Below are positions 25,629 through 34,247 of a DNA stretch of 64,000 nucleotides, piece by piece; position 1 is the stretch's first letter, and each line of letters begins with the position of its first letter. Origin of the DNA: Fibrobacterota bacterium (GTDB lineage Bacteria; Fibrobacterota; Fibrobacteria; UBA11236); assembly GCA_947466585.1 (NCBI GenBank), contig CANIEU010000004.1, positions 1-64,000 on the forward strand, written 5' to 3'. The translations under genes and the position numbers were made by a program. The notes beneath the pieces are model-generated. The model worked only from the letters and a program-made list of their open reading frames with translations, had not been told where the DNA came from and did no database searches.

Positions 25629-26139
25629 GGAAAGATTCCTTCAGTTGCCGGTGTAGCAAACACCCGTTCCCCGGGGAACGGACTGATGTTTTCCGGCGTG
25701 CGGCCCGAAGAACGGACCGGGAAAAGCCGGGTAACGAAAGTGGGGCGAAGAAACCGGAGGTACTCCGGACAAGGCCCGCGCGTCTGATGGCGCCGTCCCG
25801 CACGACATTGTGCCGTGAAGGGGACGCGAACATCATGGTCTCCGTCGGTCGCGGGTGTGAACCCTGGATTTTGCAATCCGTGCGGCCGCCCGGTATCCAA
25901 GTGTCGACGAAGCGGTAAAGATTCGCGGAAGTCGAGGAAAGCGGGACAGGACAATGACTGGGAGGGAAGAGTAATTCAAATAGCCCCGTTTGTAAACAGA
26001 ATGCCAACAGAGTGGCGTTTTCACTTGTAAAACGTTGTCTGGGGCGCTTGTGGCCACGCGTTCTGTAGGGGCGATCGCGCCACCTTTATGGGCGCAAGAA
26101 CCCCTGTGTTACCGATGACCGAACTCCTAGCTTGCTTTC
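25629..26139. other. Long divergent intergenic region
   Basis: About 510 bp without a supported gene, between the divergent helicase and DUF445 genes. The left part (25629-25960) is GC-rich and may be a structured 5' leader of the helicase. The stretch 25970-26040 is AT-richer. Short frames on both strands lack codon bias and start signals. Confidence 0.5.
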
Positions 26140-26760
26140 ATGACCTTCCCTCAAGTTCTCTCCTTGATCCTCGTTCCCATGGCTGTGGCGACAGCCCATG
26201 GATTTTTCACGAACTGGATGGCCGTGCAATTATTGCTCAAGCCCGTCCGGCCGATAAACATCCTCGGATTCAAGATTCAGGGATTGCTGCCGCGTCGGCA
26301 AGCCGAATTGGCTGAGCGTATTTCCGGTGCGATCGCGGAGCGGTTCCTGACGCGCGATGATATCCTCAATTTTATTCGGCAGGTAGATCCAGTCGCTGCG
26401 ATGCGGTCCTTGCTGGTTGAGAAGTGGGACGAGAAGCTTGGCGAAATCATCGACTCCATCCCCATGGCCAAGATGTTCGTGAATCCCGAACGGTTGCAAG
26501 GGATTCGCGATAAGCTCGTCGGCGCGCTTGCTGACGAAGCCGGACCTTTCACCGAGCGCTTGGTGGATAGTCTGGACGGGAAGATTGACCTAAAAGAAAC
26601 CTTGCGCCGCAATATCATGGCGTTCGATGTCTCCGAACTCAACGGAATCATCGAGCAAATCGGCTATCGGGAGTTTCGCGAGATCGCTTGGGTAGGAGCC
26701 GCCATCGGCCTCGGCATCGGCTCGATCCACGCATTGATCAACTGGCTGATTTTCGGATAG
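26140..26760 (+). CDS. DUF445 family membrane protein
   Basis: A 206-residue protein with a membrane helix at each end (~5-35 and ~183-203) and a soluble helical middle. The N-terminus GFFTNWMAVQLLLKPVRP followed by FKIQGLLPRRQAELAE is the diagnostic DUF445/YheB block. The family's function is unknown; members are often linked to the inner membrane and cell envelope. Here the protein is about half the length of full DUF445 proteins. Confidence 0.82.
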   Translation: MTFPQVLSLILVPMAVATAHGFFTNWMAVQLLLKPVRPINILGFKIQGLLPRRQAELAERISGAIAERFLTRDDILNFIRQVDPVAAMRSLLVEKWDEKLGEIIDSIPMAKMFVNPERLQGIRDKLVGALADEAGPFTERLVDSLDGKIDLKETLRRNIMAFDVSELNGIIEQIGYREFREIAWVGAAIGLGIGSIHALINWLIFG

Positions 26761-26768
26761 GGATAAAA

Positions 26769-26847
26769 CATCACAACAACACAACAACAGAGCAATAAAG
26801 CGCGAAGAACCCCTTTTCTATTGCTGTGTTGTTGTGTTGTTGTGATG
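26769..26847. repeat. 29-bp inverted ACAACAAC repeat between convergent genes
   Basis: The arms (26769-26797 and 26819-26847) match at 28 of 29 positions as reverse complements and consist of ACAACA/ACAACAAC words. The right arm encodes the last residues of the symporter (HHNNTTTQQ) and abuts its stop codon. The loop is about 21 nt. Confidence 0.85.
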
Positions 26848-28308
26848 CTCTCCGCTCCGTCCCATTCCCCAATCCAGAAGTTGAGCGATCACCAGCATTG
26901 CCGACATGGAAATCAGCGGATTCCATGTCCAGGCGACAGGGTAGAGCGGCGTCCACATGCCCTCGGGCAGCACGGGTATTTTGACAAAGAGCAACAGGGT
27001 GGCCATGCCGCCGAAGACCGCAGTCATCACCGCGCCGGGGCGGAGATTCGGGCGCAGGAAGGCCAAAAGAAAAAGACCGAGCAACGGGCCGATGAACAGG
27101 GACGTGAAGAACAAGGCCTTCGAGAGAATCGAGATGGTCCCCAGAGCGCAGATGAACGAAGCACCGAGCCCCAGCAGTCCCCACACCAACACCCAACGCC
27201 GCGCGTTCTTCAGATTGATTTCCGCGTCGGTGCGCGACCGCGCGCGCAGGTCTACGACGGTGGTGTTGGAAAGCGCGGTGAGCACCGAACTCAGCGCGCC
27301 CATGTCGGCGGCCAAAATCGCGGCGACGAGCAGCCCCTTCACCCCGATCGGCAGATTGTGGATGATGAACCAGGGGAGCACCTCGTTGACCTTCAGGTCC
27401 GGGATCGCGGCCACGTGCGCGACCTGGAAATACACGTACAAGAACGCTCCGACCGTGAAGAACAGAACGCCGACGCAGATGCCGAGCAGGGAAGAGGTCA
27501 ACGAGGAATAGTTGGCGGAGCGCGTGTCCTTCGTCGACAGATACCGCTGCACGAATTGCTGGTCGCATCCGCGGATCGCCACTTCGAATACCGTGTAGAC
27601 TACCGCCGCGGAAAGAAAATTGCGCTCACTGGAAGGGTCGAATGTGAAGTCGAGCCAGCGGGTTTTCCCTGCTTCCGCCGCCAAGCGCCAGGTTTCCGTA
27701 AAGGAACCGACTCCCTTCGCACAGAAATAAATACAGAGAATACCGCCCCCGAAAAAAATGCAGAACTGGATCACATCCGTCGTGGTTGCGGCCTTGATGC
27801 CTCCGAGCGAGGTATAAAGCATGGCAAAGACGGATAGCGCCACCGCCGCGACCCAGAAAGGCGCTCCGGTCATCTTCATCAGTACGATGGAAGGGCCGTA
27901 AATCAGCATTCCCATTCTGAAAAGCAGATGGCACGAATACAACGATGCCGCGAGCCTGCGAACCGGGCGCGAGAAGCGGATCTCCAACAGTTCGTAGGCA
28001 GACCTTGTTCCGCTGGCCCGGAAGCGGGGAATGAAGAAAACGCCCACGATGACGATGGCTGTAAGGGAGCCGAAGTTCAACATGAGCAGGCGCATGTCGT
28101 TGCCGTAGGCTTCGGCGGGGTATCCTAGAAAGGTGTTCGCGCTTACGGAGGTCGCGATCAGCGAAATACCGACGGCCAGCCACGGCATATTGCCGCCGCC
28201 GAACATGAAATCTTTGAAGTTTTTGTTTTTGCGGGAGAAGTAAACGCCGACGCCTGCCATGGCGGCGAAATACACGAAGACCACCGCCCAATCCCAGATC
28301 GAGAACAT
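26818..28308 (-). CDS. Sodium:solute symporter (SSS family)
   Basis: A 496-residue protein with about 13 membrane helices. Family landmarks are ISLIATSVSANTFLGYPAEA in TM2, YTSLGGIKAATTTDVIQF in TM5-6, and RGCDQQFVQRYLSTKD. It is probably a Na+-driven carrier of a sugar, amino acid or carboxylate; the substrate is unknown. The C-terminal HHNNTTTQQ is encoded by the inverted repeat and is probably functionless. It follows a GAF-domain gene by 12 bp, so the two are likely an operon. Confidence 0.9.
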   Translation of the reverse strand: MFSIWDWAVVFVYFAAMAGVGVYFSRKNKNFKDFMFGGGNMPWLAVGISLIATSVSANTFLGYPAEAYGNDMRLLMLNFGSLTAIVIVGVFFIPRFRASGTRSAYELLEIRFSRPVRRLAASLYSCHLLFRMGMLIYGPSIVLMKMTGAPFWVAAVALSVFAMLYTSLGGIKAATTTDVIQFCIFFGGGILCIYFCAKGVGSFTETWRLAAEAGKTRWLDFTFDPSSERNFLSAAVVYTVFEVAIRGCDQQFVQRYLSTKDTRSANYSSLTSSLLGICVGVLFFTVGAFLYVYFQVAHVAAIPDLKVNEVLPWFIIHNLPIGVKGLLVAAILAADMGALSSVLTALSNTTVVDLRARSRTDAEINLKNARRWVLVWGLLGLGASFICALGTISILSKALFFTSLFIGPLLGLFLLAFLRPNLRPGAVMTAVFGGMATLLLFVKIPVLPEGMWTPLYPVAWTWNPLISMSAMLVIAQLLDWGMGRSGEHHNNTTTQQ

Positions 28309-28320
28309 GGGGCGTCCTCT

Positions 28321-28785
28321 TTACTTGAGGTAGGTGGCGATGAGGCGCGCCACGGAAGTCAGGTCCGCAACTTCATCGGGTGCATAATTGGGGTGAAAAT
28401 TTTTCGCGATACCGAGCACGCCGCGCAAGGAGTTTTCGGTGACCATCGGAACGAACAGGGAACCTTCGGGTAGGGTTTCGCGTTCTTCGACGCACACGGA
28501 TGCGGCGTGGCGCATGCCTTCCACCGGTTCGCGCGTGCTGGCGGCGCGGCCCGCGAGGCCTTTGCCCACGCACAAAAAGCGGATGCGTGCGGCGGCTTCG
28601 CGGTCGAGTCCGCAGTGACAACGGAGTTTAAGCATGCCTGTGCCGGCATCGAGCGTATAGACAACGGCGGTTTGAGCGTCGAACTCACCAAGGATTTTAC
28701 AGGCGATCGAATCGAACGCCAGATCACTGGTCCCTTGACGGTCCAACACTTTTTGAATTTCGTCGCGCAAGGCGGGCGTCATCAC
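28321..28785 (-). CDS. GAF-domain protein
   Basis: A 154-residue soluble protein made of one GAF domain (~10-150). Core strands are TAVVYTLDAGTGMLKLRCHCG, VGKGLAGRAASTREPVEG and SLFVPMVTENSLRGVLGIA. GAF domains bind small ligands such as cyclic nucleotides or haem and usually sit on a signalling output, but none is attached. It is first in an operon with the Na+/solute symporter, suggesting a link to that carrier (inference). Confidence 0.82.
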   Translation of the reverse strand: MMTPALRDEIQKVLDRQGTSDLAFDSIACKILGEFDAQTAVVYTLDAGTGMLKLRCHCGLDREAAARIRFLCVGKGLAGRAASTREPVEGMRHAASVCVEERETLPEGSLFVPMVTENSLRGVLGIAKNFHPNYAPDEVADLTSVARLIATYLK

Positions 28786-29105
28786 ATCCCCTCTCTTCCA
28801 CGGGTATCCTGCGGATCATTCCTTGAGGAAATTCTCCGAAACGGGGACAAAGCTAGTCACCTGAATGCTTGCCACAAGGCGAAATCAGGGGAATTCTCCA
28901 AAATTCACCAACCTTCCGATTTTTTGCCTTCGGAAGCGCGAATCGTCGGGGATTCTCTTGCCAAAAAGGCATTTGCATCGACACAATGTCCATTGTTTGC
29001 CGGTTTGGGCTTAGGTTTACAAGAGAAAAGGGGCGTTATCGTATTTGATTCCGCATTTGGATCGATTTGGTTCTAAAGGCCCAAATTTTGCTTGAGATGA
29101 CGTTC
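28786..29105. other. Divergent intergenic region, AT-rich
   Basis: About 320 bp. It contains a small inverted repeat CTTCCGA/TTCGGAAG near 28914-28936 and otherwise shows nothing I can assign. Both flanking transcripts must start here. Confidence 0.45.
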
Positions 29106-30461
29106 ATGCTGAAGAAACTTCTGATTCTGGACGACGAACAAAGCATTCTCGACTCCCTCTCCCGCACCCTGTCGGATCTCGGAATGGAATTGGTTTTCAG
29201 TTCCGATCCCCGTCAGGCAATAGAAATTGTGAAGACGGATGGCCCGCAGGTCGTGCTCACCGACCTCAAAATGCCCGGGATGGACGGCCTCGAAGTTCTT
29301 CAACGAGTCAAGGAGTACAACCCCGACATCCAGGTGATCCTGATCACGGGGCACGGTTCCATCGATGAAGCCGTGGCTGCCATGAAAAAGGGCGCCTACG
29401 ACTTCATTCCCAAGCCGTTCAACAAGCAGGAAATTACCGCGGTGGTCAACCGTGCGTTTGAAAAGGTCTCCCTGCTCGCCGAAAACTTCCATTTGCGCGA
29501 AAAGCTGAAGAAGGCTCCCGCGAACTTCGAGTCGGGCAAGAGTCGCGCCTTCAAGGATTTGCTCAGCCGCTCCGCGCAAGCAGCCAACAGCGACGCGACC
29601 ATTCTGATTTTAGGTGAATCTGGAACCGGCAAGGAGGTTTTGGCCGGGCACATCGTGCAGAACTCTCCGCGGGCCTATAAACCCTTCGTCACCGTCAACT
29701 GCGCGGCCATTCCGGAGAACCTCATCGAGGCGGAACTGTTCGGTTTCAAGAAGGGTTCCTTCACCGGAGCCTACCAAGACAAAAAAGGCCGGTTCATGGA
29801 TGCCGACGGCGGAACCATGTTGCTCGACGAAATAGGCGAACTGCCGCTGGCGATGCAGGCGAAATTACTGCGCGTGCTGCAAGAAGGAGAGGCCACTCCC
29901 GTGGGTGGTATGGCGCAGAAAGTGGATGTGCGCATCATCGCAGCGACGAACAAGCCGTTGCGCAAGATGGTCGAAGAAGGCACCTTCCGCGAAGACCTCT
30001 TCTACCGCCTCAACGTGATTCCTCTTACGATTCCGCCGCTGCGTCAACGTCCCGGTGACTTGCACGCCCTTATTCTCTACTTTATCGCGAAGTACTGCAA
30101 AAAGAACAAGCGTCCCAACCTGTCTGTGAGTGCGGAAGCCCTACGCTTGATGGAGCACTACTCTTGGCCGGGCAACGTCCGCGAGTTGGAGAACGCCATT
30201 GAGCGGGCGGTGATTTTGTGCCTCGGTCACCAGATCACGGTGGACGATCTGCCGCCGGAGCTCAGCGGGGCCAGCGAATGGCGCGCCACGGTGAGCCTGT
30301 CTCCCGGTATGACGCTGGCCGAAGTCGAAATGACCTTGATCCGTACCACGCTCGAAAAGAACCACGGCGACAAAGCCAAGACTGCGGAAGAGCTCGGCAT
30401 CAGCCTGCGCACGATTTACCGCAAGCTCGACTCCCAGACCCCGGAATTAAAAGAGACCTAA
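29106..30461 (+). CDS. NtrC-family sigma54-dependent response regulator
   Basis: A ~451-residue activator. Receiver domain (~1-120): LILDDEQSI, VVLTDLKMPGMDG with the phosphoryl Asp, ITGHGS and IPKPF. AAA+ domain (~135-375): ILGESGTGKEVLAGHIV, ELFGFKKGSFTGAYQ, GGTMLLDEIGELP and RIIAATNK. C-terminal Fis-type helix-turn-helix: AKTAEELGISLRTIYRKLD. The sigma54 contact loop reads GSFTGA instead of the usual GAFTGA. No histidine kinase is adjacent. ATG 29106 follows GAGATGA; an in-frame ATG at 29097 is also possible. The targets are unknown. Confidence 0.93.
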   Translation: MLKKLLILDDEQSILDSLSRTLSDLGMELVFSSDPRQAIEIVKTDGPQVVLTDLKMPGMDGLEVLQRVKEYNPDIQVILITGHGSIDEAVAAMKKGAYDFIPKPFNKQEITAVVNRAFEKVSLLAENFHLREKLKKAPANFESGKSRAFKDLLSRSAQAANSDATILILGESGTGKEVLAGHIVQNSPRAYKPFVTVNCAAIPENLIEAELFGFKKGSFTGAYQDKKGRFMDADGGTMLLDEIGELPLAMQAKLLRVLQEGEATPVGGMAQKVDVRIIAATNKPLRKMVEEGTFREDLFYRLNVIPLTIPPLRQRPGDLHALILYFIAKYCKKNKRPNLSVSAEALRLMEHYSWPGNVRELENAIERAVILCLGHQITVDDLPPELSGASEWRATVSLSPGMTLAEVEMTLIRTTLEKNHGDKAKTAEELGISLRTIYRKLDSQTPELKET

Positions 30462-30494
30462 AAACGGCCGGAATAAACCCTCTAGGGTATCCGG

Positions 30495-31445
30495 TTATTT
30501 GCCCAGCCGCGGCTTGATTTTCATCGAGTCCCCGAGTCCGTCTTCGCGCAGGAAGTGCGAGACCTTCGTAAGATTTTCCACCAAGCCCACAAGCGTGTCG
30601 TACAAGGCGCGGTCGCCCAGCAATTTGCCCACGCCTGTGGAATCATTGGCCGCGGCTGCGATGCGTTCGGCCGCGGTGACCGCGTCGCCGAGTCGGGCTT
30701 CCATTTCGAGAACGGAAGTCAGGCTGGATTGAATGTTCCGTCGCGCCCGATCCAAACCCGGTTCCGCGGTGCGGAGTCCCGTGCGGACCTGATCGCCGGC
30801 CGCTGCGGCGGCGTTGAGGTTTTTGCCGAGCGAGGCCGCCGCGGTTTCGAGCGTCGCGGAGAGAGCGTGCAGCTTGCGGAGGGTTTCCTCGAGTCGGCGC
30901 TGTGAAAAAAGGGGGGCCAGAGAGCCCCGCACATAGGCGCTGTCGGCGAGAATACGATCGGTTTGCGCGCGCAGCTGCTCCACCCGTTCGGTGAGAGAGC
31001 GCACCTTGTGCAGCACTTCGGCCAACCCGGGAGCGAAGTACCCGGTTTGCACCGCGGATTCGTCGAGCGCAAGCGTGGAGGTGCCTGGCAACACCACGAC
31101 CATGCGGGCGCCCATGAGCGAGTGGCTGAAGTTCACGAAGCGCGCGTCGCTCTCGATAAAATCGTGATGGAACAGTTGGATCTCGGCCACGGCGGAGCCG
31201 TTATTCATCCCGGTGCCGTTTTCGAGCGCAATGCGCCGCACCCGCCCGATGGTCACCCCGCGTTCGGAGACGGGGTCGCCTGCCGACAAGGTGGAGATTT
31301 CGGGAAACCGGACCTGAACGGTGCGGCCAGTGTGAAGGGCCTCGCGGAGGAAGAAGGCCGCCAAAAAAAACACTAGCAGCGTCCCGCCCAAAACGATGGA
31401 ATATCCAAGGAGACGGGGGTTCAAGCGGGAAACGGAGACGGACAT
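30495..31445 (-). CDS. MlaD/MCE-domain protein
   Basis: A 316-residue protein with one N-terminal membrane helix (~12-35) and one MCE domain (~45-135: RTVQVRFPEISTLSAGDPVSERGVTIGRV...GARMVVVLPGTSTLA), followed by a long helical region of Ala/Leu/Arg heptads. MCE proteins form periplasmic rings or tunnels carrying phospholipids between membranes. No MlaE or MlaF partner is in the window. ATG 31445 is chosen because it starts directly at the membrane anchor; an upstream in-frame start would add 28 unlikely residues. Confidence 0.85.
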   Translation of the reverse strand: MSVSVSRLNPRLLGYSIVLGGTLLVFFLAAFFLREALHTGRTVQVRFPEISTLSAGDPVSERGVTIGRVRRIALENGTGMNNGSAVAEIQLFHHDFIESDARFVNFSHSLMGARMVVVLPGTSTLALDESAVQTGYFAPGLAEVLHKVRSLTERVEQLRAQTDRILADSAYVRGSLAPLFSQRRLEETLRKLHALSATLETAAASLGKNLNAAAAAGDQVRTGLRTAEPGLDRARRNIQSSLTSVLEMEARLGDAVTAAERIAAAANDSTGVGKLLGDRALYDTLVGLVENLTKVSHFLREDGLGDSMKIKPRLGK

Positions 31446-31599
31446 GCAGGAATAATAGGTTGAGGAGTGAGGGATCGGTTCACGGTTTAGAGATAACCGG
31501 CAGCTATTTGCTACCTTGCGCATCCGCAATAGACGGCTTGAACGCTATCTTTCAACCCGTTATGTTACCGTAACTTGTAGCTTGGATCGAGTCCATCAA

Positions 31600-33066
31600 A
31601 TGAAGCTTCCCTGCGTCGTCATCGCCGGCCGTCCCAATGTCGGCAAATCGAGCCTGTTCAACCGTCTCCTCGGCCGGCGCGCCGCCGTGGTGTCGGATCG
31701 CGAAGGCGTGACCCGGGATCGCCACTATCAGGAACGCGAACACGACGGCAAACGTTTCAACCTCGTGGATACCGGCGGTTTCATGCCCCGGGTCGAAGGC
31801 TCACTCGACGAGCAGGTGCGCGATCAGATCGGCGCGGCGCTCGATGAAGCCGACGTGGTGCTGTTCGTCATCGACGGCCGTTCCGGCATTGTGACCCAGG
31901 ATCAGGAATTCGCGCGCATGGTGCTCCGCCGTAAGCGGCCGGTCATTCTCTGCGTGAACAAGTCCGAAAAGCCTGAGACGGCCCAGGAGGCCATGGAGAT
32001 GTGGTCTTTGGGAATGGGCGAGCCCTTCCCGGTCTCCGCGATTTCCGGGTTGGGGATCCGGGATCTTATGGATCGCTTCGCGAAGATGCTGCCTGCGAGC
32101 GCGCCCGCCGTGCGCGACGACAGCCTGCGCCTCGCGGTGCTCGGTCGCCCCAACGCGGGCAAGAGCACTCTGGTGAACGCCCTGCTCGGCGAAGACCGCG
32201 TGATCACTTCCGAGAAGGCGGGCACCACCCGTGACGCCATCGACACCGAGTTCGAATACAAGGGCCGTCGCGTGATCCTCACCGACACGGCGGGTCTCCG
32301 TAAAAAGGCGCGCGTGTACGACGAGGTGGAAAAATTCTCCAACCTGCGCGCCCTCGAAGCCATCCGGCGCAGCGAAGTGTGTTTGCTATTGATCGATACC
32401 CCGCTCGATGTCAGCGAGCAGGATTACCGCATCGTGCAAAAGGTACAGGAGGCCGGAAAAGGCCTGATCATCGGCCTCAACAAATGGGACCTGGTGGACG
32501 CGGGTGACAAAACCTTCGACCACATGGTCAAAGAAATCCTTTACCAGAATCGTGAACTCGAAGGGCTTCCCTTCGTCGCCATCTCCGCACTCACCGGCAA
32601 ACGCGTGCAGCGCGTTCTCGATCTCGCCTTTGAGGTGAAGGAAAATCTATCCCGAGTGCTGGGTCGCGACAACGTGATCAAGTATTTCGAGGAAACCGTG
32701 CTGACCTATCCGCACCCGAACACCTCGGCGGGCCCGGCTCGCCTCGAGCGCTGCTGCCAGGTGATGGTCGATCCGGTGGCGCTGGCCTTTGAGGTTTCGC
32801 ACCCCGAACGCGTGCTGCCGAGCTACACGCGCTACCTGCGCCGCAAGGCGTTGGAGTTTTTCGACCTGAAGGGCGTGCCGCTCCGCATTTGGTTCCGCAG
32901 CCGCTTCCAGCTCCGCACCGATGAGGAGTTGCAAGGCTATCTGAATTACGGCGTGCGTCCCGATTTCCAAGAGTGGGATGAGGCAGACGAACACGACAAG
33001 AACTTGCGCGCGGCCGAGCTTGCAGGTGAGGTGGATGATCTGGACGAGCGGAATACGGGTCGCTAA
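31600..33066 (+). CDS. der: GTPase Der (ribosome assembly)
   Basis: A 488-residue double-G-domain GTPase required for 50S maturation. Domain 1 has AGRPNVGKSSLFNRLLG, DTGGFMP and NKSE; domain 2 has LGRPNAGKSTLVNALLG, DTAGLRKKARV and LNKWDLVD; a KH-like domain follows (GVPLRIWFRSR). It is about 30-50 residues longer than usual because of an acidic C-terminal tail. It leads the der-plsY-MerR-SprT run. Confidence 0.95.
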   Translation: MKLPCVVIAGRPNVGKSSLFNRLLGRRAAVVSDREGVTRDRHYQEREHDGKRFNLVDTGGFMPRVEGSLDEQVRDQIGAALDEADVVLFVIDGRSGIVTQDQEFARMVLRRKRPVILCVNKSEKPETAQEAMEMWSLGMGEPFPVSAISGLGIRDLMDRFAKMLPASAPAVRDDSLRLAVLGRPNAGKSTLVNALLGEDRVITSEKAGTTRDAIDTEFEYKGRRVILTDTAGLRKKARVYDEVEKFSNLRALEAIRRSEVCLLLIDTPLDVSEQDYRIVQKVQEAGKGLIIGLNKWDLVDAGDKTFDHMVKEILYQNRELEGLPFVAISALTGKRVQRVLDLAFEVKENLSRVLGRDNVIKYFEETVLTYPHPNTSAGPARLERCCQVMVDPVALAFEVSHPERVLPSYTRYLRRKALEFFDLKGVPLRIWFRSRFQLRTDEELQGYLNYGVRPDFQEWDEADEHDKNLRAAELAGEVDDLDERNTGR

Positions 33067-33104
33067 GTAAACGGATTCGTTGAACCGGAACCGAAGGAGG
33101 CTTT

Positions 33105-33755
33105 ATGGATGCATTCGTCACGTTCGATTCTCCTGCGGCGTGGGCGCTAGCCCTTCTCGTCGGCTATCTCCTGGGCTCCCTGCCGTTTGGGTTGTGGATC
33201 AGTCGCCTGCGCGGGGTCGACATCATGAGCGTGGGGAGCGGCAACCCCGGCATGACCAACGTGTGGCGTACCCTTGGTTGGAAGCCCGCCATTCCTGTGG
33301 CTCTACTCGACACCTTGAAAGGTGTGTTCGCCGCTTGGGCGGGGGCATTGCTGACCGGGTCGGCGTTGTGGGCCTTGCTGGCAGGTATAGCGGCGGTACT
33401 CGGGCACTCCTTCTCGTTTTGGATCCGCTTCAAAGGCGGTAAAAGCGTGCTCACCGCCTTCGGCGTTTTTTTGTTCCTCAGCCCGGTAGCGAGCTTGCTG
33501 GCCTTCGCCGTCTGGATCTTCGTGATGGCGGTGTCCGGTTACGTGAGCCTGTCCTCCATGCTTGCGGCCGTCGCCCTGCCTTTATTGGTGGTTTGGAAAA
33601 GTCATGCTGCGGGCACGGAAAGCGCGGAAAGCGCTCTGACGCCCGTGTTTTGGGCCGCACTGCTCGTCGCCATCTTCATCCTTATCCGGCATCGCGCCAA
33701 CATCGGCCGACTGGTACGTGGTGAAGAGCCGAAATTCCGGGGGAAGGCTTCATGA
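33105..33755 (+). CDS. plsY: Acyl-phosphate:glycerol-3-phosphate acyltransferase PlsY
   Basis: The membrane enzyme that makes lysophosphatidate from acyl-phosphate. 216 residues, five or so membrane helices. Family blocks: GSLPFGLWISRLRGVDI, SVGSGNPGMTNVWRTLG, GHSFSFWIRFKGGKSVLTAFG and IRHRANIGRLVRGEE. Two positions differ from the common spelling (GSGNPGATN and KGGKGVAT), which looks like lineage variation. A good AAGGAGG precedes the ATG. Its stop overlaps the next start as ATGA. Confidence 0.93.
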   Translation: MDAFVTFDSPAAWALALLVGYLLGSLPFGLWISRLRGVDIMSVGSGNPGMTNVWRTLGWKPAIPVALLDTLKGVFAAWAGALLTGSALWALLAGIAAVLGHSFSFWIRFKGGKSVLTAFGVFLFLSPVASLLAFAVWIFVMAVSGYVSLSSMLAAVALPLLVVWKSHAAGTESAESALTPVFWAALLVAIFILIRHRANIGRLVRGEEPKFRGKAS

Positions 33756-34237
33756 ATCGTTTGCTCCAGCGGCTTGAAGAAGGCAAACTCTACTACTCGA
33801 TTTCGGAAGTGTGCCGCATGACGGGGCTCGAAGCCCACGTGCTGCGCTACTGGGAGACCGAATTCGCCCAGATGCGTCCCAAGAAAAACCGCTCAGGCAA
33901 CCGCGCCTACCGTACCCGTGAGATCGATTACATCCGATATATTCGTCACCTGTTGCACGAAGAGAAGTACACACTCCAGGGCGCCAAGAAAAAACTTGCC
34001 GAGGTGAGCTACGAGGAAGTGGTGGGACAAACGACGCTGTTGCGTGTGGCTCCGATCGAGCCTGCAGCAAAGGCGAAGCCTGCCGCAGATAGAAGTGCAG
34101 GCAAGGTGGACGCTACTGAAGGTTCCGCCGCTCCTGCAGCCGCTGCGGCAGCAGGCGGTCTCACCGAAACCCAACGCAAGGAACTCGCCGATATCCGCGA
34201 AGGATTGAAGGATGTTTTGAAGAACCTAGGTCGATAA
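33752..34237 (+). CDS. MerR-family transcriptional regulator
   Basis: A 161-residue protein with a winged-helix MerR DNA-binding domain (~13-85: YSISEVCRMTGLEAHVLRYWE, then RAYRTREIDYIRYIRHLLHEEKY). The C-terminal part is an Ala/Pro-rich linker and a short helix, with no conserved Cys for metal sensing. It overlaps plsY by 4 bp, typical of the stand-alone MerR genes found next to housekeeping genes. The effector is unknown. Confidence 0.88.
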   Translation: MNRLLQRLEEGKLYYSISEVCRMTGLEAHVLRYWETEFAQMRPKKNRSGNRAYRTREIDYIRYIRHLLHEEKYTLQGAKKKLAEVSYEEVVGQTTLLRVAPIEPAAKAKPAADRSAGKVDATEGSAAPAAAAAAGGLTETQRKELADIREGLKDVLKNLGR

Positions 34238-34247
34238 TTTTGCACCG

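Noticed and set aside
25815-26030. Short plus-strand frame before DUF445
   Set aside because: It lacks codon bias, a ribosome site and any recognisable domain.
26769-26847. Ends of an insertion sequence
   Set aside because: No transposase and no target duplication; the arms flank only a ~21-nt loop.
28913-28937. Terminator in the GAF/NtrC divergent gap
   Set aside because: The stem is short, with an interior T-run in the loop and no T-tract after it, and no gene ends there.
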